Assembly (NCBI RefSeq): GCF_001746365.1
Contig: NZ_MJAJ01000008.1
Location: forward strand, 62,001-126,000
Reading direction: 5' to 3'
DNA length: 64,000 nucleotides
DNA from: Streptomyces sp. LUP30
Lineage (GTDB): Bacteria > Actinomycetota > Actinomycetes > Streptomycetales > Streptomycetaceae
Both the position numbers and the translations under genes were made by a program. Position 1 is the stretch's first letter, and every line of letters starts with the position of its first letter. Shown piece by piece: positions 27,053 to 35,867 of the stretch. The notes beneath the pieces were generated by a model. It ran no database searches and had not been told where the DNA came from. It saw nothing but the letters and a program-made list of their open reading frames with translations.

Positions 27053-27470
27053 AGGCCGAGGGTTCCGCGTGAGCTACCGACCCTATCGGGATCCGTCCCC
27101 CGATCAGCGGACGATCAGACCCGATGTTGTCTTATTTTATTGACGTCTGAGGGTGCATCAGCACCCGGAACCGGCCGTCCGCACTTGCCAGTAGCGTCGC
27201 GTGCGGAAACCGCTTGTGGATGCGGAATGACGGAATTTCACCGTCCGAACGAGGGTGCTCCACCGGTTCTTGACGAATGTCCGGCAGACGGACGGGCGCG
27301 GGAGCAGGTAGGGGGTGGGTCTCATCCCCAGGTATGACACGACGGCCCGCGGTCCGTCCGGAGTCTGCCTTCAGAACCGGAACAGCGGCTGACTACACGG
27401 CGGCAGGCGGCCGGGACGATGGTTCACGTCCCCAAGGAACCCATCGTCGTCCCGACAGGAGCACCACTCC
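27053..27470. other. Divergent region between bldA and MacB-type exporter
   Basis: 418 bp that must contain the bldA promoter (minus) and the exporter promoter (plus). An AT-rich patch at 27128-27144 is unusual for this genome. A short hairpin GGGTGC-ATCA-GCACCC lies at 27151-27166. TTGACG at 27269-27274 has no clear -10. No coding sequence accepted. Confidence 0.45.
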
Positions 27471-28241
27471 GTGACCACCAGCCCCCTCGCCGACCGGACC
27501 ACCACAGCGGCCGCACGTGCCACGGACCTGTCGAAGATCTACGGACAGGGCGAGACCCAGGTGGTCGCCCTGGACCGGGTCTCGGTCGACTTCCGGCAGG
27601 CCGAGTTCACCGCGATCATGGGACCCTCCGGCTCCGGCAAGTCCACGCTGATGCACTGCGTGGCCGGCCTGGACAACTTCTCCTCCGGCTCCGTGCGCAT
27701 CGGCGACACCGAACTCGGCTCCCTGAAGGACAAGCAGCTCACCAAGTTGCGCCGGGACAAGATCGGGTTCATCTTCCAGGCGTTCAACCTGCTCCCGACG
27801 CTGACGGCGCTCGAGAACATCACCCTCCCGATGGACATCGCCGGCCGCAAGCCGGACAAGGAGTGGCTGGACAAGGTCATCCGGATGGTGGGGCTCGCCG
27901 ACCGGCTGAGCCACCGGCCCTCGCAGCTCTCCGGCGGTCAGCAGCAACGGGTCGCCGTCGCCCGCGCCCTGGCCTCGCGGCCGGACATCATCTTCGGCGA
28001 CGAACCGACCGGCAACCTCGACTCGCGCTCCGGCGCCGAGGTGCTGGGCTTCCTGCGCAACTCCGTGCGGGAGCTGGGGCAGACGGTGGTGATGGTGACC
28101 CACGACCCGGTGGCCGCGGCCTACGCGGACCGGGTGATCTTCCTCGCGGACGGGCGGATCGTCGACGAGGTGTACGGGCCGACGGCCGAGTCGGTGCTGG
28201 ACCGCATGAAGCGGTTCGACGCCAAGGGCCGCACCAGCTGA
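27471..28241 (+). CDS. MacB/LolD-type ABC transporter ATPase
   Basis: 256-residue ATPase of the MacB/LolD/FtsE class. Walker A GPSGSGKST, signature [15 protein letters not shown], Walker B IIFGDEPTGNLD and the family-typical IGFIFQAFNLLPTL after the Q-loop are all present. It works with the adjacent 842-residue FtsX-type permease as a mechanotransmission or efflux pump, often for antimicrobial peptides or envelope lipids. The GTG at 27471 follows ACAGGAG. It is a close paralogue of the ATPase at 53997. Confidence 0.92.
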   Translation: MTTSPLADRTTTAAARATDLSKIYGQGETQVVALDRVSVDFRQAEFTAIMGPSGSGKSTLMHCVAGLDNFSSGSVRIGDTELGSLKDKQLTKLRRDKIGFIFQAFNLLPTLTALENITLPMDIAGRKPDKEWLDKVIRMVGLADRLSHRPSQLSGGQQQRVAVARALASRPDIIFGDEPTGNLDSRSGAEVLGFLRNSVRELGQTVVMVTHDPVAAAYADRVIFLADGRIVDEVYGPTAESVLDRMKRFDAKGRTS

Positions 28242-28295
28242 TCCCGTACCGGGACCTACCGCTCGCCGACGAGCAGGACTGAGAAGACGACACCC

Positions 28296-30824
28296 ATGTT
28301 CCGTACCGCCTTGCGCAATGTGCTCGCGCACAAGGCCAGGCTCCTGATGACCGTGCTCGCCGTGATGCTCGGCGTGGCCTTCGTGTCGGGGACCCTGGTC
28401 TTCACCAACACCCTCTCCGACGCCCTGCAGAAGAGCTCCGCCAAGGGCTTCGACCAGGTCGACGTCGCCGTCACCGCCGAGTCCCAGCCCGACGTCGGCG
28501 ACCGCATCGTCAAGACGCCGGAACTGACCCAGGCCCTGCTGGAGCGCAGCGCGAAGACGCCGGGCGCCGCGTCCGCCGTCGGCGTCGTGACCGGCTTCAC
28601 CGCCATGGCGGACAAGGACGGCAAGCTCATAGGCGGCGGCTTCCAGTCACAGGGCGGCAACTACTGGGGGACGAAGGACACCCGGTATCCGCTCGTCTCC
28701 GGGCGCGCCCCGAGCGGCGTGAACGAGGTCGTCATCGACGCGAAGACCGCCGAGCGGGCCGGGTACGAGGTCGGCGACACCGTGCGGCTCTCCGTCGACG
28801 GCCCCGTCCTCGCCCCGCGGATCACCGGCGTGTTCACCACCGACGACGGCAACGTCGCCGCCGGCGGCAGCCTCGCCCTGTTCGACACGGCGAGCGCGCA
28901 GAAACTCTTCGGCAAGCCCGGCGCCTACGACGAGATCGACGTGAAGGCGGCCCCCGGGACCTCGCAGAGCGCGCTGAAGTCCGCCCTGGACGCCGCCCTG
29001 CCGAAGGGCCAGGTCGAGACCACCACCGGCAAGCAACTCGCCGACGACCAGGCGGAGATGATCTCCGCGTCGATGAGCGGGCTGAAGCAGGGACTGCTGG
29101 TGTTCGCCGGCATCGCGCTGTTCGTGGGCACCTTCATCATCGCCAACACCTTCACCATGCTGGTCGCCCAGCGCACCAAGGAGCTCGCGCTGCTGCGGGC
29201 CGTGGGCGCCTCGCGCCGGCAGGTGACCCGCTCGGTGCTGGTCGAGGCACTGGTGGTCGGCGCCGTCGCCGGTGTGACCGGCCTGGTCGCCGGCGTCGGC
29301 ATCGGGGCCGGGCTGCGCTCCCTGCTGGGCACGCTCGGGGCGACCGTCCCCGACGGGCCGCTCGTCGTCTCCCCGGGCACGGTCGCCACGGCCCTCCTCG
29401 TCGGCGTCGTCATCACCATGCTCGCGGCCTGGCTGCCCGGCCGCCGCGCCGCGAAGATCCCCCCGGTCGCCGCGATGAGCAGCGTGCACGCGGCGGCGTC
29501 CACCAAGTCGCTCGTACTGCGCAACACCCTGGGCGCCCTTTTCTCGGCGGCGGGCGTCGCGGTGGTCCTGGCCGCGACGACGATGGACGGCTCCGACGGC
29601 CAGGCCCCCATGGGCCTCGGCGCGGTCCTGCTGATCCTCGGCGTGTTCATCCTGACCCCGCTGCTGTCCCGCCCGCTGATCGCGGCCGCCGCGCCCGTGC
29701 TGCGCGTCTTCGGGGTGTCCGGGAAGCTGGCCCGCCAGAACTCGGTGCGCAACCCGCGCCGCACGGCCGCGACGGCGTCGGCGCTGATGATCGGGCTGAC
29801 CCTGATCACCGGCATGACCGTGATGGCGGGCAGTCTGCAGAGGTCCATCGACAAGATGGCGTCCTCCGCGATCAAGGCCGACTACGTCGTGTCGATGGCC
29901 AACGGCAACGAGCTCTCCCCGGACGTCGACGACAAGCTCCGGTCCGTCGCCGGGGTGACCGCCACCAGCCCGATGCGCAACGCGCCCGCCCGCATCGACG
30001 GCACGACCGAGTACCTCACCGGCGTCACCGGCTCCGCCTTCGGCGAGCTCACCGACCTCAAGGTCGCCGACGGCGCCTTCACGGTGGGCGGCGCGCGGGT
30101 CGTCGTCGACGAGGACACCGCCAAGTCCCATCACTGGAAGGCGGGTTCCGCCTTCACGGTGCACTACGAGGACGGCAAGAAGCAGCAGCTGACGGTCGCC
30201 GCGGTCTACGAGGGCAACCAGCTGATCCAGGGCATCATCGTCGACAACGCGGCCCTCACCCCCCATGTGACGGACCCGGCCGACATGCGGGTCATGGTCA
30301 AGACGTCGGGCGGGACCTCGGACGGCACGGCGGACCGGCTGGAGAAGGCCCTCGGCTCCAACCCGGCCATCAAGGTCCAGAGCAAGCAGGACCTCTCCGA
30401 CGAGATCGCGAAGACGTTCACGCTGGTGCTGAACATGCTCTACGGGTTGCTCGCGATGGCGGTGATCGTGGCCGTCCTCGGCGTCGTCAACACCCTGGCG
30501 ATGTCCGTCTTCGAGCGCTCCCAGGAGATCGGCATGCTGCGCGCCATCGGCCTGGACCGGCGCTCGGTGAAGCGGATGGTCCGGCTGGAGTCCCTGGTGA
30601 TCTCCCTCTTCGGCGGGGTGCTCGGCATCGGACTGGGCGTGTTCTTCGGCTGGGCGGCCGGCGAGCTGCTCGGCACGAAGATGCCCACGTACGAACTCGT
30701 CCTGCCCTGGGGCCGGATGGCCCTCTTCCTGGCGCTGGCCGCCGGGGTGGGCATCCTGGCGGCGCTGTGGCCCGCCCGCCGGGCCTCCCGCCTGAACATG
30801 CTGGCGGCGATCAAGTCGGAGTAG
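28296..30824 (+). CDS. FtsX-like ABC permease (MacB-type exporter)
   Basis: 842 residues. An N-terminal helix (about 16-38) is followed by a large extracytoplasmic domain (about 45-255), a helix trio with the FtsX signature FIIANTFTMLVAQRTKELAL and LLRAVGASRRQV, a duplicated second half starting about 470, and a C-terminal FtsX domain (about 700-842) containing LRAIGLDRRSVKRMV. This ten-helix duplicated architecture is common in actinobacterial exporters. It lies 54 bp after its ATPase and is followed by a 26-bp hairpin terminator. The substrate is unknown. Confidence 0.9.
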   Translation: MFRTALRNVLAHKARLLMTVLAVMLGVAFVSGTLVFTNTLSDALQKSSAKGFDQVDVAVTAESQPDVGDRIVKTPELTQALLERSAKTPGAASAVGVVTGFTAMADKDGKLIGGGFQSQGGNYWGTKDTRYPLVSGRAPSGVNEVVIDAKTAERAGYEVGDTVRLSVDGPVLAPRITGVFTTDDGNVAAGGSLALFDTASAQKLFGKPGAYDEIDVKAAPGTSQSALKSALDAALPKGQVETTTGKQLADDQAEMISASMSGLKQGLLVFAGIALFVGTFIIANTFTMLVAQRTKELALLRAVGASRRQVTRSVLVEALVVGAVAGVTGLVAGVGIGAGLRSLLGTLGATVPDGPLVVSPGTVATALLVGVVITMLAAWLPGRRAAKIPPVAAMSSVHAAASTKSLVLRNTLGALFSAAGVAVVLAATTMDGSDGQAPMGLGAVLLILGVFILTPLLSRPLIAAAAPVLRVFGVSGKLARQNSVRNPRRTAATASALMIGLTLITGMTVMAGSLQRSIDKMASSAIKADYVVSMANGNELSPDVDDKLRSVAGVTATSPMRNAPARIDGTTEYLTGVTGSAFGELTDLKVADGAFTVGGARVVVDEDTAKSHHWKAGSAFTVHYEDGKKQQLTVAAVYEGNQLIQGIIVDNAALTPHVTDPADMRVMVKTSGGTSDGTADRLEKALGSNPAIKVQSKQDLSDEIAKTFTLVLNMLYGLLAMAVIVAVLGVVNTLAMSVFERSQEIGMLRAIGLDRRSVKRMVRLESLVISLFGGVLGIGLGVFFGWAAGELLGTKMPTYELVLPWGRMALFLALAAGVGILAALWPARRASRLNMLAAIKSE

Positions 30825-30837
30825 CGACGCGACGAGC

Positions 30838-30893
30838 GGCACGAGGGAGGGGCCCCGCACCGGGAGACCGGTGCGGGGCCCCTCCCTCGTGCC
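30838..30893. terminator. 26-bp perfect hairpin between convergent genes
   Basis: Left arm 30838-30863 and right arm 30868-30893 are perfectly complementary with tetraloop GAGA. It ends 3 bp before the stop of the convergent cyclopropane synthase gene and 13 bp after the exporter stop, so it can terminate both. Confidence 0.85.
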
Positions 30894-30896
30894 GGG

Positions 30897-32186
30897 TCAG
30901 TTCCAGGTGCGGGCGCGCAGCGGCATCCCGGAGTCGCCCGACTCGGGGGTCCGCACGGCCAGGACCTGGTTGACGCCGATGCGGTTGCGCTCGAAGGCGA
31001 CGGCGGAGGCGGCCATGTAGAGCCGCCAGACCCGGGCACGGCCGGGGCTGGTCAGATGGACCGCCCGGTCCCAGGCCTCCTCCAGACGGCCCACCCAGCG
31101 GCGCAGGGTGAGGGCGTAGTGATCTCGGATCGCCTCCAGGTCGCGGACCTCGAACCCGGCGCGTTCGAGGTGGCCGACCGTGGTGCTGACGGGGGCGAGT
31201 TCGCCGTCGGGGAAGACGTAGGCGTCGATGAACGCGTCCACGCCGTAGGCGGACTCGTCGCGCTGCGGGCGGCGGGCGATCTGGTGGTTGAGCAGCCGGC
31301 CCCCCGGCTTCAGGAGCGCGTGCAGGACGTGCGCGTACTCCAGGTACTTGTCGGAGCCGACGTGTTCCGCCATGCCGATGGAGGAGATCGCGTCGAACGG
31401 GCCGTCGGCGACGTCCCGGTAGTCCTGGACGCGGATCTCGACCCGGTCGGTGAGCCCGGCCTCGGCGACGCACTTACGGGCGTAGGCCGCCTGCTCCTGG
31501 GACAGGGTGATCCCGACGACGCGCGCCCCGTGCTCACGGGCCGCGTGGATCGCCATCGACCCCCAGCCGCAGCCGACGTCCAGCAGGCGCTGACCCGGGC
31601 GCAGGTCCAGTTTGCGGCAGACGAGTTCGAGCTTGTCGCGCTGGGCGTCCTCCAGGGTGCCGTCCGCGGACTCCCAGTAGGCGCAGGAGTACACCATGGA
31701 CGGCCCGAGGACGAGGGCGTAGAAGTCGTTGCCGACGTCGTAGTGGTGGCTGATGGCGCGTCTGTCGGTGCGGCGCGTGTGCAGGTGCCCGGTCCGGCGG
31801 ATCTCCTCGCGGGGCGGGGCGGGCGGCAGCGGGAGGCCGGCGAGCCTCAGCAGGCCGCGGGCCGCGGTGCGGAACTCGGGGTCGCGCAGGGCCCGGGCGA
31901 GGGTGCGGGCGTCCTCGCCGCGCTCCCACAGGAGCCCGGAGACCAGGTCGAGCGCGGTGTACAGGTCGCCCTCGAGGTCCAGGTCGCCGGCCACCCAGGC
32001 GCGGGCCAGGCCCAGTTCGCCGGGCTTGAACAGCAGCCGGCGCAGCGCCCTGCGGTTGCGTACGACCAGGGCCGGCGCGCCGGGCGGGCCCGCCTGCGAA
32101 CCGTCCCACGCCCGGACGCGCACCGGGAAAGGGGCTCCCAGCATCTGTTCGACGAGCTCATGGAGCCGCGGCGCGGCGTCGGCCAT
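30897..32186 (-). CDS. Cyclopropane-fatty-acyl-phospholipid synthase family methyltransferase
   Basis: 429-residue SAM-dependent enzyme that adds a methylene (or methyl) group to unsaturated acyl chains of membrane phospholipids. The N-terminal lipid-contact region occupies about 1-130. The methyltransferase domain has SAM motif I LLDVGCGWGS (about 205), then GVTLSQEQ-like GITLSQEQAAYARK, and the SSIGMAEHVG segment with active-site Glu/His. C-terminal helices include the RRWVGRLEE stretch. The ATG at 32186 has GGAGGT seven bases before it; the longer frame starting nine bases upstream lacks one. Monocistronic. Confidence 0.88.
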   Translation of the reverse strand: MADAAPRLHELVEQMLGAPFPVRVRAWDGSQAGPPGAPALVVRNRRALRRLLFKPGELGLARAWVAGDLDLEGDLYTALDLVSGLLWERGEDARTLARALRDPEFRTAARGLLRLAGLPLPPAPPREEIRRTGHLHTRRTDRRAISHHYDVGNDFYALVLGPSMVYSCAYWESADGTLEDAQRDKLELVCRKLDLRPGQRLLDVGCGWGSMAIHAAREHGARVVGITLSQEQAAYARKCVAEAGLTDRVEIRVQDYRDVADGPFDAISSIGMAEHVGSDKYLEYAHVLHALLKPGGRLLNHQIARRPQRDESAYGVDAFIDAYVFPDGELAPVSTTVGHLERAGFEVRDLEAIRDHYALTLRRWVGRLEEAWDRAVHLTSPGRARVWRLYMAASAVAFERNRIGVNQVLAVRTPESGDSGMPLRARTWN

Positions 32187-32337
32187 GATGCACACCTCCG
32201 TGACGATGATCCCGGATGTCCTGTCACCACGTAAACACGAGAGGGCTCGGTGTCCAGTCCCGCGACGCCGTCACGGCTGGGCAAAATACCTGCGTACGGC
32301 ACTGGGGCGCGCCGGTGCCGTCCGCGGGGCGGGGACG

Positions 32338-32381
32338 CCGAAGGGGCCGTCCGCACCACGGATGGCGGACGGCCCCTTCGG
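32338..32381 (-). terminator. Terminator of NADH dehydrogenase gene
   Basis: 17-bp perfect stem (32338-32354 with 32365-32381) and a 10-nt loop, 52 bp beyond the ndh stop on the minus strand and before the cyclopropane synthase gene. Confidence 0.7.
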
Positions 32382-32432
32382 GGGTGTCTCAGTGACCGCG
32401 GGCCCAGGGGACCGGGGTCGGGTGACCGGGGG

Positions 32433-33827
32433 TCAGGAGGCCTTGGCCTTCTCGTTCTCGGTCTTCTCGGCGGCCGGCTTCGCGGCGACCGGGGCGGGCT
32501 TGGCGGCCTCGTAGAACTCCTCGCGCGGGGACTCCAGCGCGCCCAGCGCCACGACCTCGCGCTTGAGGAACATGCCGAGGGTCCAGTCGGCGAAGACGCG
32601 GATCTTGCGGTTCCAGGTCGGCATCGCCATGCCGTGGTAGCCACGGTGCATGTACCAGGCGAGGCGGCCCTTGAGCTTGATCTTCACCTTGCCCATGACG
32701 ATCATCGCGACGCCCTTGTGGAGGCCGAGGCCCGCCACCGCACCCTTGTTGGAGTGCGCGTACTCCTTCTGCGGGAAGCCCCGCAGGCCGGAGATCACGT
32801 TGTCGCCGAGGACCTTGGCCTGACGCAGCGCGTGCTGGGCGTTCGGCGGGCACCAGGCGTTCTCGACGCCGGCCTTGCGGGCGGCGACGTCGGGGACCTG
32901 GGCGTTGTCGCCGGCGGCCCAGATGTAGTCGGTGCCCTGGACCTGGAGGGTCGGGGCCGTGTCGACGTGACCGCGCGGGCCGAGCGGGAGGCCGTAACGG
33001 GCGAGGACCGGGTTGGGCTTGACGCCGGCGGTCCAGACGATCGTGTTGGAGTCGACCTCCAACCCGTTCTTCAGCACGACGTGGCCGTCGACGCAGGAGT
33101 CCATGGAGGTGGAGAGGTAGATCTCCACGCCCCGGCTCTCCAGGTGCTGCTTGCCGTACTGGCCGAGCTTGGGGCCGACCTCGGGCAGGATCTTGTCCGC
33201 GGCGTCGACCAGGATGAAGCGCATGTCCTCGCGGGACACCGTCTTGTAGTACTTGGCCGCGTCGCGGGCCAGGTCCTCGACCTCGCCGATGGTCTCCGCA
33301 CCGGCGAAGCCGCCGCCGATGAAGACGAAGGTGAGCGCCTTGCGGCGGATCTCCTCGTCAGTGGTGGAGTCGGCCTTGTCCAACTGCTCGAGGACGTGGT
33401 TGCGCAGGCCGATGGCCTCCTCGACGCCCTTCATGCCGATGCCCTGCTCGGCGAGGCCGGGGATCGGGAAGGTGCGGGAGACCGCGCCGAGCGCGATCAC
33501 CAGGTAGTCGAAAGGCAGCTCGTACGCCTCGCCCACGAGGGGGGCGATCGTGGCGACCTTGCGGTCCTGGTCGATGGTGGTGACCCGGCCGGTGAGAACC
33601 TCCGCCTTGGGCAGCACGCGTCGCAGCGGGACGACGACATGGCGCGGGGAGATGTTGCCGGCGGCGGTTTCGGGGAGGAAGGGCTGGTAGGTCATGTACG
33701 ACCGGGGGTCGACGACCGTGACGGTCGCCTCGCCGTAGCGCATCTTCTTGAGGATGCGCCGAGCTGCGTACAGGCCTACGTACCCACCGCCTACTACGAG
33801 GATCCTGGGACGCTCCGTGGTGCTCAT
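32433..33827 (-). CDS. ndh: Type II NADH dehydrogenase (NDH-2)
   Basis: 464-residue single-subunit NADH:quinone oxidoreductase, non-proton-pumping and bound to the inner face of the membrane. FAD motif VVGGGYVGLYAAR is at the N-terminus, the second Rossmann motif FVFIGGGFAGAETIGE is near residue 170, and WAAGDNAQVPD (FAD ribityl) is near 310. An amphipathic C-terminal region GRLAWYMHRGYHG and a Lys/Ala/Glu-rich tail follow. The ATG at 33827 has only a weak ribosome-binding site. Two Rex-operator-like sites upstream suggest control by the NADH/NAD ratio. Confidence 0.9.
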   Translation of the reverse strand: MSTTERPRILVVGGGYVGLYAARRILKKMRYGEATVTVVDPRSYMTYQPFLPETAAGNISPRHVVVPLRRVLPKAEVLTGRVTTIDQDRKVATIAPLVGEAYELPFDYLVIALGAVSRTFPIPGLAEQGIGMKGVEEAIGLRNHVLEQLDKADSTTDEEIRRKALTFVFIGGGFAGAETIGEVEDLARDAAKYYKTVSREDMRFILVDAADKILPEVGPKLGQYGKQHLESRGVEIYLSTSMDSCVDGHVVLKNGLEVDSNTIVWTAGVKPNPVLARYGLPLGPRGHVDTAPTLQVQGTDYIWAAGDNAQVPDVAARKAGVENAWCPPNAQHALRQAKVLGDNVISGLRGFPQKEYAHSNKGAVAGLGLHKGVAMIVMGKVKIKLKGRLAWYMHRGYHGMAMPTWNRKIRVFADWTLGMFLKREVVALGALESPREEFYEAAKPAPVAAKPAAEKTENEKAKAS

Positions 33828-34066
33828 GCCATCGAGTATCCACCCGCTCGAGGGGGGTCGCTCGTGCGCCCCTTCACAAGCTTGCAGAGGGTGTGTGCTA
33901 TCCTCCGCCGCTCGCGTGATCCACATCATGGCGCGAAGAGGGAACCAGCGTGTAGGGCGTGACGTTGTCAATGCCGCGTGAGCTGCCTCTCCGGGTTTCG
34001 GAGGGTGCCGTGAGGGCCCCGGTCCACCCCCTGCCGAACCCCCCGCGATACGTCCGCGCCCGCCTG

Positions 34067-34084
34067 TTTTGAACACGTTCACAC
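34067..34084. promoter_or_regulatory. Rex operator-like site 2 upstream of ndh
   Basis: TTTTGAACACGTTCACAC contains TTTGAACACGTTCACA, one mismatch from the Streptomyces Rex consensus TGTGAACNNNTTCACA (consensus from memory). It lies 240 bp upstream of the ndh start. Confidence 0.6.
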
Positions 34085-34146
34085 GGCAGTTCGGCCCCCG
34101 GAAGGGTCAACCGGGACGCCTTCGTCCTCCGACAGGGCCGAATTCC

Positions 34147-34164
34147 TTGTGAAGAACTTCACGA
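34147..34164. promoter_or_regulatory. Rex operator-like site 1 upstream of ndh
   Basis: TTGTGAAGAACTTCACGA with a perfect inner palindrome GTGAAG-AA-CTTCAC. It fits the TTGTGAA-N4-TTCAC pattern of Rex operators and lies 80 bp centre to centre from the second site. Confidence 0.55.
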
Positions 34165-34195
34165 ACTTTCCCGACGGGGTGTCGCGAGAACGCCT

Positions 34196-34221
34196 CCGAG
34201 GGGCCGCAAAGGGCCCCTCGG
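34196..34221 (-). terminator. Terminator of ppx/gppA gene
   Basis: CCGAGGGGCC and GGCCCCTCGG form a 10-bp stem with a 6-nt loop, 60 bp beyond the stop of the minus-strand Ppx/GppA gene. Confidence 0.55.
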
Positions 34222-34281
34222 CTGTGCTCATCCGGGCATCCTGCCTGCTCAGCAGAGTCCCGATAGCGGGTCGGACACCCG

Positions 34282-35223
34282 CTACGCGACCGACCAGGCG
34301 ATGCCGTCGAGGATGTCGTGCTCGCTCACGACGACCTCCTGCGCGCCGATCCGCTCCATGATCGCCAGCAGCACGAGCGCGCCCGCCCCGATCACGTCCA
34401 CCCGGCCCGGGTGCATCGCGCCGATCGCCGCGCGCTCGGCGTGCGTGGAGCGCAGCAGCCGCTCGGTGATCCCGCGGACCTCGTCGTGCGAGACACGCGA
34501 GTGGTGGATGGCCGCGGAGTCGTACTCCGGCAGCCCCTGGGCGATCGCCGAGACCGTGGTGACCGAGCCGGCCAGGCCGACCAGGGCGTGCGCCTCGCGC
34601 AGCGGGACCGTCCGCTCGGCGAGGTCGAGAGCGGCCTCGATGTCGGCGCGCATGGCCGCGATCTGGCGCTCGGTCGGCGGATCGGTGACCTTCCCGTCCA
34701 CGACCAGGTGGCGTTCGGTCATCCGCACGCAGCCCACGTCGACGGAGCGGGCGGCGCGCACCCGGTCGTCGCCGACGACGAACTCGGTCGAGCCGCCGCC
34801 GATGTCGACCACCAGGTAGGGCCTGGTGAGGTCCTCGCGGCCGGTGAGCTCCCGAGTGGCCCCCGTGAAGGAGAACTCGGCCTCCTGCTCACCGGTGATG
34901 ACCTCGGGCTCGACGCCCAGGATGTCCAGCACGCCGCGCACGAACTCGTCCCGGTTCTCCGCGTCCCGGGAGGCGGAGGTGGCGACGAAGCGGAGCCGCT
35001 GCGCGCCGAGCTCCTTGACGACGGCCGCGTAGTCCCGGCAGGCGGCGAAGGTCCGCTCCAGCGCCTCGGGGGCGAGCCGGCCGGTGCGGTCGACGCCCTG
35101 GCCGAGCCGGACGATCGTCATCCGGCGGTCCAGGTCGACGAGTTCGCCGGTCCGCGGGTCGGCGTCGGCGACGAGCAGCCGGATGGAGTTCGTGCCGCAG
35201 TCGACGGCGGCGACCCGCGTCAC
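34282..35223 (-). CDS. Ppx/GppA family phosphatase
   Basis: 313-residue exopolyphosphatase / guanosine pentaphosphate phosphohydrolase family protein (ASKHA fold). Phosphate-1 motif VDCGTNSIRLLV is at residues 6-17, the catalytic Glu region ATSASRDAENRDEF and GEQEAEFSF follow, and phosphate-2 motif VVDIGGGSTEFV is at about 143. It is the short actinobacterial form. The GTG start overlaps the DUF501 stop as GTGA and follows GGAGGAG, which sits right beside an 8-copy tandem repeat. Longer in-frame starts would only translate that repeat and are rejected. Confidence 0.88.
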   Translation of the reverse strand: MTRVAAVDCGTNSIRLLVADADPRTGELVDLDRRMTIVRLGQGVDRTGRLAPEALERTFAACRDYAAVVKELGAQRLRFVATSASRDAENRDEFVRGVLDILGVEPEVITGEQEAEFSFTGATRELTGREDLTRPYLVVDIGGGSTEFVVGDDRVRAARSVDVGCVRMTERHLVVDGKVTDPPTERQIAAMRADIEAALDLAERTVPLREAHALVGLAGSVTTVSAIAQGLPEYDSAAIHHSRVSHDEVRGITERLLRSTHAERAAIGAMHPGRVDVIGAGALVLLAIMERIGAQEVVVSEHDILDGIAWSVA

Positions 35224-35846
35224 CGGGGCTCCTCCGTCGCGGAGTCCGTCGCGGAGTCCGTCGCGGAGTCCGTCGCGGAGTCCGTCGCGGAGTCCGTCGC
35301 GGAGTCCGTCGCGGAGTCCGTCGCGGAGTCCGCAGCGAGGGTCACGCACGTGCCCTTGCGCCACCACTCCGGGAGCATCGCCAGCGCCTCGTCACCGAGC
35401 GGGTTCACGCCCGGGCCCGCCGCCAGGGAGTGCGCCACCAGCACGTGCAGGCACTTCACCCGGTCCGGCATGCCGCCCGCGCTGGGGAAGTTCTTCAGCT
35501 CCTCGATCTCGTCCCGGCGCCGGACGTAGTCCTCGTGCGCGGCGCGGTAGGCGGCGGCGAGCTCCGGGTCGGCCTGCAGCCGCTCCGTCATCTCCTTCAT
35601 CACGCCGTTCGCCTCCAGCGTGCCGATCGCCGAGTTGGCCTTCGGGCACGTCAGGTAGTACAGCGTCGGGAAGGGAGTGCCGTCGGGGAGCCGTGGGGCC
35701 GTCTCGACGACGTCCGGCTGCCCGCACGGGCAGCGGTGCGCGATCGCGCGCAGACCGCGCGGCGGACGTCCGAGCTGCTGTTTGAAGGCCTCGACGTCCG
35801 CGTCGGTGGGCTCGGTGCGCGGGGTGGTCGGCGGGGCTGTTTCCAT
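35220..35846 (-). CDS. DUF501 family protein with (DSAT)8 C-terminal tail
   Basis: 208-residue conserved actinobacterial DUF501 protein of unknown biochemical role. Cys/His-containing segments CPCGQPDVV and YYLTCPKANSAIGTLEA are typical. It is invariably found between divIC and ppx genes. The last ~35 residues are eight perfect DSAT repeats from a 12-bp tandem repeat, followed by EEPR; this tail is not part of the family domain and is probably disordered. The ATG is at 35846 with a weak ribosome-binding site, 21 bp after divIC. Confidence 0.85.
   Translation of the reverse strand: METAPPTTPRTEPTDADVEAFKQQLGRPPRGLRAIAHRCPCGQPDVVETAPRLPDGTPFPTLYYLTCPKANSAIGTLEANGVMKEMTERLQADPELAAAYRAAHEDYVRRRDEIEELKNFPSAGGMPDRVKCLHVLVAHSLAAGPGVNPLGDEALAMLPEWWRKGTCVTLAADSATDSATDSATDSATDSATDSATDSATDSATEEPR
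35236..35331. repeat. 12-bp perfect tandem repeat, eight copies
   Basis: Unit GTCGCGGAGTCC repeated eight times without a mismatch (96 bp) inside the 3' end of the DUF501 gene, 13 bp from the ppx start. The multiple-of-three length keeps the frame. Confidence 0.98.
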
Positions 35847-35867
35847 GCCTGTCTTTCTATCGGTCGG

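Larger units (their letters stand above)
33828..34281. other. ndh upstream region
   Basis: 454 bp without a credible gene. From right to left it holds a hairpin serving the ppx gene (34196-34221) and two Rex-like palindromes (34147-34164 and 34067-34084). A third partial half-site TTCACAA lies near 33875. No clean -35/-10 pair was fixed; TTCAAA with TATCGC at 17 bp, overlapping the second palindrome, is one possibility. Confidence 0.45.

Noticed and set aside
27151..27166. GGGTGC/GCACCC hairpin as terminator near bldA
   Set aside because: The T-rich stretch precedes rather than follows the stem on the plus strand, and on the minus strand it is followed by A residues, so it is not terminator-like.
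35236..35331. In-frame repeat as N-terminus of the ppx protein (LRDG repeats)
   Set aside because: The GTG at 35223 with GGAGGAG and a GTGA overlap is a far better start; the longer frame only translates the DUF501 repeat.
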